NCBI RefSeq assembly: GCF_040869045.1
Contig: NC_090319.1
Coordinates: 234,353,832-234,417,831, forward strand
Length of the DNA: 64,000 nt
Source: Eurosta solidaginis
Lineage: Eukaryota; Arthropoda; Insecta; Diptera; Tephritidae
Direction: 5' to 3'
Position 1 is the stretch's first letter. Each line of letters starts with the position of its first letter. Below, piece by piece: positions 42,670-52,599 of this stretch. The position numbers and the translations under genes are program-made. The notes beneath the pieces were generated by a model, which was given only the letters and a program-made list of their open reading frames with translations, was not told the DNA's origin and did not search any database.

Positions 42670-44973
42670 TCACAACCTTGTACGGGCCTTCCCAAATGCA
42701 CCGAATTTTGGCTGGAACACCTTTCCGCGGTGAGGGTTGTTTAACAGTACCAAATCTCCCTCCAAGAACCCTTCCGAATTATTGTTCTCATTGTACCTGC
42801 GTTTGATCTTACTACTCATTATCCTTAGTCGTTTCCTCGCACTCTGTTGTTTGACCAATGAACTACTTCGCAGAGCTTGCGCTTGACGGATTGGCTTGAC
42901 AGTATCGTTCCGCCGTTTCCCAACAGAAGTGCGCGATGGCTTGAAACCACCCTTGCATGCTTCCTGCAAAATTCTTGCAGTCGTTTTTGTGCGTCCATTA
43001 GGGTTTGTCAATGCCGGTGTTTTTCTCGCAGGTACTTTTGATTTCGCTTTGTTTGGCCCATTCGTTTCATCAACCTTTACCTTTGACTTTCGTGGCCTTT
43101 GTCGAATTTTCTCCACCAGTACTCGATTACTGCTGAAACCTGTTTCCAAACTAAAGTTAAGTGGTATGTCCTGGGTCTTATAGCGCATAATTTTTCTCCG
43201 CATATCGATTCTGACGTCATGGTCAACCAAGAAGTCCACTCCCAATATGACTTCATCAACGATCTCCGCCACAACGAATTTGTGTAGAACCATGACTTTT
43301 CCAATTAATACCTCACATACCACTTCGCCTTGGACTTGATTATACTCGCCTGTGACCGTACGCAACCTTGCTCCAGGTAACGACTTTACTCTCCTGTAGA
43401 CCAAATCAGATCGAATCAAGGAACGAGATGCCCCCGTATCTACAGTCAGTACACGCTCTTTACCATCCACATTCCCTCTGATGGTAAGACTGCTTGATTT
43501 CCTTCCAATCTGCGACACAGATATCACAAGACATTCAATAGCCGTGGCAAGTTTTCGTTCTTTACATCCGACACGCTCTTGCTCATTTCCGCCAGCTTTG
43601 CGTTTACGGCCACCCACATTGTTGGAACTATTAGGACCGGTGCTGCAATGTCGTGCAATATGACCTGGGTTGCCGCACTTGAAACATTTCATAACTCCGG
43701 CATTTTTCTGTTGTGATCCCTTCAGAGCTTCCAAAATTGTATCTACCCACTCTGGCCTTTCTACTTCCACACGATGAGCTTTGTATGCTGGTTTACTCAA
43801 TAATGACGCCGTTTCCTGAGTCAATGCATGGCATACCGTTTCAGAAAATGTTTGCTTTGGGTTCGCGTATGTGGCTCGCTTCGTTTCGACGTCCCGTATG
43901 CCATTTATAAAGCTCTGAATCTTCACTCTTTCCGTGTATTCCACGGGTGCATCCGCATTTGCAAGATGAGCCAATCTTTCAATGTCAGAAGCAAACTCCT
44001 GCAAAGTCTCGTTAGCTTTTTGGTAGCGGTTTTGCAATTCTATTTGAAATATCTGTTTCCTGTGTTCGCTTCCGTATCGCCGTTCTACAGCAGCCATCAA
44101 TGCGTCATAACTGTTCCGTTCGTACTCTGGAATAGTCTGTAAGATTTCGGCAGCTGGTCCTTTCAATGCTACGAAGAGCGCGGCAACTTTATCTTCCACA
44201 TTCCAGTTGTTCACTGCTGCGGTCTTCTCAAACTGTAGCTTAAAGACCTGGAAAGGAACAGAACCGTCAAAGGATGGTGTTTTTACCTTTGGATTACTCG
44301 CTGAAACTGCTGGCCGATTTAATTGTAACTGCTCCATACGACCCTTCAAATCATCGACTTCTGCCTGAAATTGAGCGATTTTTGCATCCTGCGCTTCCGG
44401 CTTTGATGTTACCTTTGCTTCCTGTGCTTCTAACTGTGAAGACATTTGTGCCACCTCTAATGATAAGCGCTCTTCTTGTTCTTCCATTTTTGATGTTATG
44501 CGTGTCTCCTGCGATTCCAGTTGGGATGCCATATATGTCTTCTGTTCTTCAAGTTGTGAAGAAATTTTTGTATCCTGTGCTTCAATCTTCGATGTTATTC
44601 GGTTCTCCTGCGATTCCATATATGTTTGCTGTTCTGCCAGTTGAGATGACACTGTCGATGTTTGAGCAGATATTGCAGCTAAAATCATGTTCAAGTCTGT
44701 ACTGGTAACCGTCTGCGATGTTTCGTTTTTCTCTTCAATTTTTGTTGTCTCCTCGCTATCAAGATGAAAGACATGCTCTTCCACATCAATTCCTTCTGCT
44801 TCCATTGCCTCTCGTAGCCGTGCCTGAAGTTCAAGTTTAACGCCGCTTGTATTCAATCCACGGCTCTCCAACTCCTTCTTCAGTTGCGAGATCTTCAATT
44901 CACTTAACTTTGCCATGTCCAAGTTTATTCGAAGTCTTCGGAATTTATTCAACAATTCCTCTTCTGACACCAA
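42670..44973 (-). CDS. SAP-domain Gag-protease polyprotein of the young LTR element
   Basis: A single 767-codon frame is open from the edge of the 5' LTR, running through the primer-binding site. The first ATG is codon 20, the probable start. Domains: SAP DNA-binding motif (about 22-58, KLSELKISQLKKELESRG), a long Gln/Glu coiled coil built of short SSQLE-EQ / ITSK-EAQD repeats (about 100-218), a Ty3/gypsy Gag capsid (about 230-390; TPSFDGSVPFQVFKLQFE), a CCHC knuckle CFKCGNPGHIARHC (430-443) and a retropepsin with VDTGAS (about 511-516) and ILGVDFL. Then, without any RT, a basic linker leads to NSEGFLEGDLVLL, the tail of integrase. The frame stops at 42,670, while the GPY/F continuation (WEGPYKVVKK) lies in another frame just downstream. 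Intact and probably translatable, it would need RT and integrase from a relative. Confidence 0.88.
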   Translation of the reverse strand: MVSEEELLNKFRRLRINLDMAKLSELKISQLKKELESRGLNTSGVKLELQARLREAMEAEGIDVEEHVFHLDSEETTKIEEKNETSQTVTSTDLNMILAAISAQTSTVSSQLAEQQTYMESQENRITSKIEAQDTKISSQLEEQKTYMASQLESQETRITSKMEEQEERLSLEVAQMSSQLEAQEAKVTSKPEAQDAKIAQFQAEVDDLKGRMEQLQLNRPAVSASNPKVKTPSFDGSVPFQVFKLQFEKTAAVNNWNVEDKVAALFVALKGPAAEILQTIPEYERNSYDALMAAVERRYGSEHRKQIFQIELQNRYQKANETLQEFASDIERLAHLANADAPVEYTERVKIQSFINGIRDVETKRATYANPKQTFSETVCHALTQETASLLSKPAYKAHRVEVERPEWVDTILEALKGSQQKNAGVMKCFKCGNPGHIARHCSTGPNSSNNVGGRKRKAGGNEQERVGCKERKLATAIECLVISVSQIGRKSSSLTIRGNVDGKERVLTVDTGASRSLIRSDLVYRRVKSLPGARLRTVTGEYNQVQGEVVCEVLIGKVMVLHKFVVAEIVDEVILGVDFLVDHDVRIDMRRKIMRYKTQDIPLNFSLETGFSSNRVLVEKIRQRPRKSKVKVDETNGPNKAKSKVPARKTPALTNPNGRTKTTARILQEACKGGFKPSRTSVGKRRNDTVKPIRQAQALRSSSLVKQQSARKRLRIMSSKIKRRYNENNNSEGFLEGDLVLLNNPHRGKVFQPKFGAFGKARTRL

Positions 44974-44974
44974 T

Positions 44975-45573
44975 TGTAACGAATTTTCTTGTAAATCCTC
45001 TTATTTGCAATCCTCTGCTAAGTTCGAATCACTAAACTGTTGAATAAATAACTCCAATTTGTAATAATGCAAAATGGCCTTTATTAAAGTACTTCACAAT
45101 AACAAACTGTGCAACGAATAGCTTGCTTAATAACCACACTGATTGATAGCTCAATGAAACTCTACTATTCAAAATGACACTGCTATTGCTCGCTAGATAT
45201 CGTCTTAATCAAACTGCTTGACAACTCAAATCAAACTGAATTACTTCTTACTCGCCTGCCCCGCTTTTATAGTTTACGCTGCATACTTCTAGGCTCTTTG
45301 ATTTCCAGAAGTTACTAGTTAGTTCGGCTACAAAATCGCCAGCCACAACTACGTGCACAAATTATTGCTCTCTCTTGTGACAACTCAAAGAAGATATATG
45401 CATGTGTTTGTGCATTGCCGCTCCGCTGCTCGTATACGTACATATGTGTATACGCAATTATTTATTCGTTTATGTAGATACATAATGATTGAATTATTGA
45501 TGTGCATTCACGTCACTGGTTAGCATCGGCTTAGAGACGATAGCATCGTTCAGTGCTGCTAACATTCGTTACA
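44975..45573 (-). repeat. 5' LTR of the young LTR element
   Basis: 599 bp. On the minus strand it contains CTATAAAAGCG at about 45,262-45,272, a likely TATA box for the element's transcript. Confidence 0.9.
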
Positions 45574-45599
45574 ATATATAAATAAACTAGCGGTACCCG

Positions 45600-47060
45600 A
45601 CAGATGATGTTCTGGATCACCCTGGTCCACATTTTGGTCGATATCTCGAAAACGCCTTCACATATACAACTAAGGGCCACTCCTTTTTAAAATACTCATT
45701 AACACCTTTCATTTGATACCCATATCGTACAAAAAAATTCTAGAGTCACCCCTGGTCCACCTTTATGGCGATATCTTGAAAAGGCGTCCACTTATAGCAC
45801 TAAGGCCCACTCCTTTTTAAAATACTCATTAACACCTTTCATTTGATACCCATATCGTACAAAAAAATTCTAGAGTCACCTCTGGCCCACCTTTATGGCG
45901 GTATCTCGAAAAGGAATCCACCTATAGAACTAAGGCCCACTCCCTTTTAAAATACTCATTAACACCTTTCATTTGATATCCATATCGTACAAACAAATTC
46001 TAGAGTCACCCCTTGGCCACCTTTATGGCGATATCTTGAAAAGGCGTCCACCTATAGAACTAAGGCCCACGCCCTTTTAGAATACTCATTAACACCTTTC
46101 ATTTGATATCCATATCGTACAAACCAATTCTAGAGTCACCCCTGGTCCACCTTTATGGCGATATCTCGAAAAGGCGTCCACCTATAGAACTAAGGCCCAT
46201 GCCCTTTTAAAATACTCATTAACACCTTTCATTTGATACCCATATTGTACAAACGCATTCTAGAGTCACCCCTGGTCCACGTTTATGGCGATATCCCAAA
46301 AAGGCGTTCACCCATACAACTAAGGCCCACTCCATTTTAAAACACTTATTAACACCTTTCGTTTGATACCCATATTGTACAAACGCATTCTAGAGTCAAC
46401 CCTGGTCCACTTTTATAACGAATTTCCGAAAAGGCGTCCACCTATAGAACTAAAGCCCACTCCCTTTTAAAATACTCATTAACACCTTTCATTTGATACC
46501 CATATAGTACAAACAAATTCTATAGTCACCCCTGGTCCACCTTTATGGCGATATCTCGAAAAGGCGTCCACATATAGAACTAAGGCCAACGCCCTCTTAA
46601 AATACTCATTAACACATTTCATTTGATACTCATATCGTACAAAAAAATTCTAGAGTCACCCCTGGTTCACCTTTATGGCGATATCTCGAAAAGGCGTCCA
46701 TATATAGAACTTAGGCCCACACCCTTTTAAAATACTCATTAATACCTTTCATTTGATACCCATATCGTACAAAATAAATTCTAGAGTCACCCCTGGTCCA
46801 CCTTTATGGCGATATCTCGAAAAGGCGTCCACCTATAGAACTTCAGGCCCACTCCCTTTTAAAATTATCATTAACACATTTCATTTGATACCCATATTGT
46901 ACAACAAATTCTAGAGTCAGGCCTGGTCCACCTTTATGGCGATATCCCTAAATGGCGTCCATCTATAGAACTATGGCCCACTTCCTTTAAAATACTCTTT
47001 AATACCTTCCATTTGATACACATGTCATACAAACACATGCCAGGGTTACCCTAGGTTCTT
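45600..47060. repeat. ~130-bp satellite array, copy A
   Basis: About eleven units at a measured 130-bp step (CTCATT at 45,695, 45,825, 45,955, 46,085 and so on), the same monomer as arrays B and C. Confidence 0.88.
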
Positions 47061-47155
47061 TTTACAAGATGGTGATTTTCCCTTACTTTGTCTCCACAGC
47101 TCTCAACTGAGTATGTAATGTTCGGTTACACCCGAACTTAGCCTTCCTTACTTGT

Positions 47156-48430
47156 TTGTTCTGTCTTTAGTTTTTGTAAATATTGTATTAAGTGTTTGAT
47201 GTGGTCGATGAGCAAAAGCTATAGTGTTGTTGGGTATGTATGTGCCTAACGATTTCATGTCTGTTAGTCCTGGTACATATGCTATGCCGGTAAATATTTT
47301 CTTTTGGTTATCTGCTTTTGTGTTCTGATTTGAATGTTTGCTATTGTTTATTTTTGTTGTGATCCATTTTTGTATTAGGGTGCTCGGAAATCCATTTTTG
47401 TATAAAAAGTTCTTGATTTTAACATTGTTTTCTTTTTTGAACTCCTGGTCGTTGAGATTATAAATTTTTTCAATCAGGTTCAACGCAGTGTTTCTTTTTT
47501 TTTAATTCCAGGGATGATTTGAGTTAAAATTAATCATCCTGGACGAGGCTACAGACTTGGCATACCAGTTTGTTTTTATGCCATTGTTGAATCTGTGGAG
47601 TTGAATATCCAAAAACGCCAACTTTTTATTTTCTTCTTCTTCACAAGTAAATTTTATTTTTGTATGTTGGTTATTGAGGGTTTTCAATATCATTTCTACG
47701 CCCGTTTTCTTAATTATAGCAAATGTGTCGTCTACATATTTCTTTATGTATTTTATATAGATTCCTTTTGATCTTAATTCGTCTAGTATTTTGTCATAGA
47801 CAATGTCCGCTACAGTCGGGGATAGAGGATTCCCCATTGGCATTCCAAATATTTGTTGGTATATTATTTCGTTGCTAACAAAGTAGTTGTTGTCTCTCAA
47901 ACAAAATTCTAGGACCGATAGAAATTGCTTCCACGTAAGAGTTGTTTGGTTCCCTAGAGTTGGCCACTGTTGCATAATTGTTCGGATTGCTAATTGGATT
48001 GGCATGTTCGTAAAAAGTGAAACGACGTCAAAGGATACCAGTATTTCGTCGTCTTCGATTCTAGTTTCTTTTAAATCTTCTTTCACTTGTAACGAGTTCT
48101 TGATATTATAATTTTCCGAGACAATATTCATTAATATTTTTCCAATAAATTTAGCGAGTTTGTAGCATGGGACGTTAACTGGCGATGAAATGGGTCTAAG
48201 TGGAATGTTTTCCTTGTGAATTTTTGGTAGTCCGTATAATTTAGGTGCACTAGCTGCATGGCATGTCAATAATTGTCTAGTTTTCGCGTCAATGTTCTTT
48301 TGCTTATATATTTCATTTACGAGGGTGTTGTTTTTCCTTAACAACTGTTGCGTCGGGTCAATTCTCATCGTTTTATACGTTTGCTTGTCCCTTAGAAGGT
48401 CCTTTATCTTATTTTTATACTCAGTTGAGC
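47156..48430 (-). pseudogene. Penelope-like reverse transcriptase, N-terminally truncated
   Basis: The minus strand reads LYGLPKIHKENIPLRPISSP, SFDVVSLFTNMP (palm Asp), FGMPMGNPLSPTVAD, KYVDDTFAII (catalytic box intact) and LAFLDIQLHR to 47,502. After a frameshift at a T-run (47,489-47,500) comes the linker LIEKIYNLNDQEF...LIQKWI and AYVPGLT...HRPHQTLNTIF, which leads towards the endonuclease. At 48,430 the frame enters Helentron-type copy B, and the true N-terminus is not in the window. RT and endonuclease motifs are otherwise well kept. Confidence 0.88.
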
Positions 48431-51234
48431 AGAGCTCACAGAGTATATTAAGTTTGATTGGATAACGGTTGGTTGTACATATATAAAGGAATCGAGATAG
48501 ATATAGACTTCCATATATCAAAATAATCAGGATCGAAAAAAAATTTGATTGAGCCATGTCCGTCCGTCCGTCCGTCCGTTAACACGATAACTTGAGTAAA
48601 TTTTGAGGTATCTTGATGAAATTTGGTATGTAGGTTCCTGAGCACTCATCTCAGATCGCTATTTAAAATGAACGATATCGGACTATAACCACGCCCACTT
48701 TTTCGATATCGAAAATTTCGAAAAACCGAAAAAGTGCGATAATTCATTACAAAAGACCGATAAAGCGACGAAACTTGGTAGGTGAGTTGAACTTATGACG
48801 CAAAATAGAAAATTAGTAAAATTTTGGACAATGGGCGTGGCACCGCCCACTTTTAAAAGAAGGTAATTTAAAACTTTTGCAAGCTGTAATTTGGCAGTCG
48901 TGGAAGATATCATGATGAAATTTGGCAGGAACGTTACTCTTATTACTATATGTACGCTTAATAAAAATTAGCAAAATCGGAGAAGGACCACGCCCACTTT
49001 TAAAAAAAAAATTTTTTTAAAGTAAAATTTTAACAAAAAATTTAATATCTTTACAGTATATAAGTAAATTATGTCAAGATTCAACTCCAGTAATAATATG
49101 GTGCAACAAAATACAAAAATAAAAGAAAAATTAAAAATGGGCGTGGCTCCGCCCTTTTTCATTTAATTTGTCTAGGATACTTTTAACGCCATAAGTCGAA
49201 CAAAAATTAACCAATCCTTTTGAAATTTGGTAGCGGCATAGATTTTATGGTGTTAACTGTTTTCTGTGAAAATGGGCGAAATCGGTTGATGTCACGCCCA
49301 GTTTTTATACACAGTCGTCCGTCTGTCCTTCCGCATGGCCGTTAACACGATAACTTGAGCAAAAATCGATATATCTTTACTAAACTCAGTTCACGTACTT
49401 ATCTGAACTCACTTTATCTTGGTATGAAAAATGAACGAAATCCGACTATGACCACGCCCACTTTTTCGATATCGAAAATTACGAAAAATTAAAAAATGCC
49501 ATAATTCTATACCAAATACGAAAAAAGGGATGAAATATGGTAAGGTAATTGGATTGTTTTATTGACGCGAAATATAACTTTAGAAAAAACTTTATAAAAT
49601 GGTTGTGACACCTACCATATTAAGTAGAAGAAAATGAAAAAGTTCTGCAGGGCGAAATAAAAAACCCTTAAAATCTTGGCAGGTATTACATATATAAATA
49701 AATTAGCGGTATCCAACAGATGATGTTCTGGGTCACCCTGGTCCACGTTTTGGTCGATATCTGGAAAACGCCTTCACATATACAACTACCACCACTACCT
49801 TTTAAAACTCTCATTAATACCTTTAGTTTGATACCCATGTCGTACAAACTCATTCTAGAGTCACCCCTGATCCACCTTTATGGCGATATTTCGAAAAGGC
49901 GAACACCTATAGAACGAAGGCCCACTCCCTTTTAAAAGTACTCATTAACACCTTTCATTTGATACCCATATCGTACAAACAAAGTCTAGAGTCCCCCTGG
50001 TCCAGAAAGGCCCACTCCCTCTTAAAATACTCATTAACTCCTTTCGTTTGATACCCATATTGCACAAACGAATTCTAGAGTCACCCCTGGCCCACCTTTA
50101 TGGCGATATCTCGAAACGGCGTCCACCTATGGAACTAAGCCCCACGCCCTTTTAAAATAATCATTAACACCTTTCATTTGATACCCATATCATACAAACA
50201 AATTCTAAAGTCACCCCTGGTCCACCTTTATGGCGATATCTCGAAAAGGCGAACACCTATAAAACGAAGGCCCACTCCCTTTTAAAAATACTCATTAACA
50301 CCTTTCATTTGATACCCATATCGTACAAACAAAGTCTAGAGTCACCCCTGGTCCACCTTTATTGCGATACCTCGAAAATGCGTCCACCTATAGAACTAAG
50401 GCCCACTCCCTCTTAAAATACTCATTAACTCCTTTCGTTTGATACCCATATCGTACAAACGCATTCTAGAGTCACCTCTGGTCCACCTTTATGGCGATAT
50501 CTCGAAAAGGGGTCCACCTATAGAACTAAGCCCCACGCCCTTTTAAAATAATAATTAACACCTTTCATTTGATACCCATATCGTACAAACAAAGTCTAGA
50601 GTCACCCCTGGTCCACCTTTATTGCGATACCTCGAAGATGCGTCCACCTATAGAACTAAGGCCCACTCCCTCTTAAAATACTCATTAACTCCTTTCGTTT
50701 GATACCCATCTTTCACAAACAAATTCTAGAGTCACCCCTGGCCCACCTTTATGGCGATATCTGGAAACGGCGTCCACCTATGGAACTAAGGATTACTCCC
50801 TTTTAAAATGCTCATTAACACCTTTCATTTGATACCCATATCGTACAAACGCATTCTAGAGTCACCCCTGGTCCATCTTTACGGCGATATCTCGAAAAGG
50901 CGTCCATCTATAGAACTTAGGTCCACGCCATTTTAAAATACTCATTAATACCTTTGATTTGATACCCATATCGTACAAACGCATTCTAGAGTCAACCCTG
51001 ATCCACCTTTATGGCTATATCCCTAAATGGCGTCCACCTATAGAACTATGGCCCACTCCCTCATAAAATACTCTTTAATGCCTTTCATTTGATACACATG
51101 TCATACAAACACATTCCAGGGTTTCCCTCGGTTCATTTTCCTACATGGTTATTTTCCCTTATGTTGTCACCATAGCTCTCAACTGAGTATGTAATGTTCG
51201 GTTACACCCGAACTTAACCTTCCTTACTTGTTTA
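48417..51234 (-). mobile_element. Satellite-bearing Helentron-type element, copy B
   Basis: Same ends as copy A: TACTCAGTTGAGCAGAGCTC on the left, CTCAACTGAGTATG plus the GTTCGG/CCGAAC hairpin (51,196-51,213) and CTTACTTGTT on the right. A four-fold GTCC tract is at 48,560-48,580. At 2.8 kb it shows the element without the LTR insertion. It lies at the junction between the Penelope RT and the inverted 3' copy. Confidence 0.82.
49720..51130. repeat. ~130-bp satellite array, copy B
   Basis: About ten units, some shortened (for example near 50,000), of the same monomer as A and C. Adjacent units at 49,860-50,330 and 50,340-50,700 repeat in larger blocks, a sign of local unequal exchange. Confidence 0.85.
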
Positions 51235-51383
51235 AATGTAAAAATTTTGTTTATGTTAAATGTATATATTTTTGTAAAAATGTGTAGTTAATTTGCAGTC
51301 TACAATTTATGTTATGGTATGTACGTACTATAATTTAGAAAAATATTTTCTAATTATGTTTTCTTGTCAAAATAAATACATAG

Positions 51384-51427
51384 TCTCCCTGAAGAAGACG
51401 CAATAACGTGTCGAAACGCGTCGGAGA
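51384..51427 (+). ncRNA. Hammerhead ribozyme in the inverted terminal copy
   Basis: Same structure as the motif at 40,100-40,143 but on the plus strand. Helix II is GACGC/GTGTC, where the single change (A to G) keeps a G-U pair. The remaining boxes and the palindromic ACGCGT are identical. Confidence 0.8.
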
Positions 51428-51594
51428 AAAAAAGAGAAACTAATGTTTTTGCTTTAAATTGAACGATCAAAAAAGCTCTTACAAATAAATAAACTCAACA
51501 ATTCCCTTGGTCTAAAAAATACAAATTAGATTTTACTGTAGTTTTATTTTGCTGCGTTTTGGTTTTGCAGATTCATTTTTGGATTGAGCTTGCT

Positions 51595-52135
51595 TTGAAA
51601 TGCACGGTTGCTCTTCCGATAAATCTGCAGAATTATTTACCTGTGAAGGTTTTGCCTACTTGTCTGTAAATGCAGAAGGGTATTATGTCTTAAATGACAG
51701 TTGCTGCAATTGTATGCACTTGTACATTTTGACACTGAATACCCCGATGGCAGACAGTTTAGGCAATAGTGATTTCGTTTTATAAAAGCAAGCCTTTCAT
51801 TGGTGTTCAAATTTTTGAAACGTTTGAAAACGATTTGTCAGAAATCGGCCAATATCCGCCCACTTGGAAATTTCTATCTTGTTTTCTACGGACTGTTCCC
51901 ATAGCGAAAGGGTCACATCAGAAAGCTTAGTTGAAAATAAATATGTAATAATTGGATCCCAATTAGATATGTCAATATGATGGCTTACTAACGAGGATAT
52001 GCAATTATTTATGTCCCTGTGTAATCTTTTGATTGAATTACCGCATTCAGTTTCGAGTGGTTGAAGGTTGAAAAGAATCTTTAATTGGGTGTTGACTAAC
52101 ATTCTCTTATTTTCATACCTGTCGCACAAATTTTT
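51595..52135 (-). pseudogene. BEL/Pao gag (DUF1759-type) with zinc knuckles
   Basis: The minus strand encodes LKILFNLQPLETECGNSIKRL, LSDVTLSLWEQSV and WADIGRFLTNRFQTFQ (52,129-51,797), the typical BEL Gag. In the next frame come NHYCLNCLPSGYSVSKC...YNCSNCHLRHNTLLHL (51,770-51,650), the CCHC-plus-C/H knuckles preceding the protease. The Penelope element interrupts just after this, and the protease resumes at 40,026. The gag start lies near 52,240 or beyond. Confidence 0.82.
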
Positions 52136-52239
52136 TCAAGCTATATCAAAACCATCATTCGTCAATTCGCATTTCTTAACGATTTCTCTGGCTTCACCTT
52201 GGGCTTTTTTGTATGAGATAATATAATTTATGTACTGGC

Positions 52240-52499
52240 GACAGGCTTTTATCGAATATCTAATCTAATATAATCTAATCTAATCTAATATATATTATAA
52301 ATGGCAAAGTTTGGATGTGAAGATGTTTGGATGTTTGGATGTTTAGATGTTTGGATGTTTGGATGTTTGGATGTTTGGATGTTTGTCCAGACGTTTGTCT
52401 TTGTGACTCAATCACGCAAGAACGGCTGGACCGATTTGGATGAAATTTTGCACACATATAGCCAATAGTCTAGAAGGATCTACTAGCTATATATTTTTG
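52240..52499 (+). mobile_element. Helentron-like element edge with octamer microsatellite
   Basis: A TAATCTAATA microsatellite leads into ATATTATAAATGGCAAAGTTTGG, then an 8-bp repeat (TTGGATGT)n with about nine copies at 52,317-52,388, then GTCCAGACGTTTGTC, GACTCAATCACGCAAGAACG and GAAATTTTGCACACATATAG. The same module recurs at 54,150, 57,855 and 61,865. It runs into the gap. Confidence 0.6.
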
Positions 52500-52599
52500 N
52501 NNNNNNNNNNNNNNNNNNNNNNNNNNNNNNNNNNNNNNNNNNNNNNNNNNNNNNNNNNNNNNNNNNNNNNNNNNNNNNNNNNNNNNNNNNNNNNNNNNN
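52500..52599. other. Assembly gap of 100 N
   Basis: An exact run of 100 N, usually a placeholder of unknown length. The left edge stops in the middle of the Helentron-like module and the right edge starts in satellite. Confidence 0.99.

Larger units (their letters stand above)
41957..45573 (-). mobile_element. Young non-autonomous LTR retrotransposon (Ty3/gypsy type, Gag-protease only)
   Basis: Two 599-bp direct LTRs (41,957-42,555 and 44,975-45,573; TGTAACG...CGTTACA) differ at about six positions, so the insertion is recent. ATAT flanks it (41,953-41,956 and 45,574-45,577), and removing it restores the sequence seen in copy C near 30,980. The primer-binding site TGGTGTCAGAAG follows the 5' LTR by two bases, and a purine tract AGGTGGAGGGCAG precedes the 3' LTR (42,556-42,568). 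RT, RNase H and most of integrase are absent. Confidence 0.93.
40688..47155 (-). mobile_element. Satellite-bearing Helentron-type element, copy A, inside the Penelope gene
   Basis: The left end TCAGTTGAGCAGAGCTCACAG and the right end CTCAACTGAGTATG are subterminal inverted repeats. The right end adds a GTTCGG/CCGAAC hairpin (47,120-47,137) and finishes CCTTCCTTACTTGTT. A GTCY-type tract (GTCCGTCCGTCTGTCCG, 40,818) and the CGATAACTTGAG core mark the mini-me/DINE-1 class. It contains an LTR element (41,957-45,573) and a 130-bp satellite. No genes of its own. Confidence 0.8.
40040..51522 (-). mobile_element. Penelope-like retroelement, inserted in BEL and itself interrupted
   Basis: AAATTAGATTTTA flanks it (40,027-40,039 and 51,523-51,535). 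Minus-strand RT (47.2-48.4 kb) and GIY-YIG endonuclease (40.33-40.69 kb) belong to one gene. Its 3' non-coding end at 40,040-40,300 reappears inverted at 51,237-51,510, each copy with a hammerhead ribozyme; such terminal copies are usual for Penelope elements. Two Helentron-type elements sit inside. The RT N-terminus is missing. Confidence 0.85.

Noticed and set aside
42896..44708. Plus-strand frames of 60-144 residues opposite the SAP-Gag gene
   Set aside because: They mirror the minus-strand coding sequence and have no recognisable domains.
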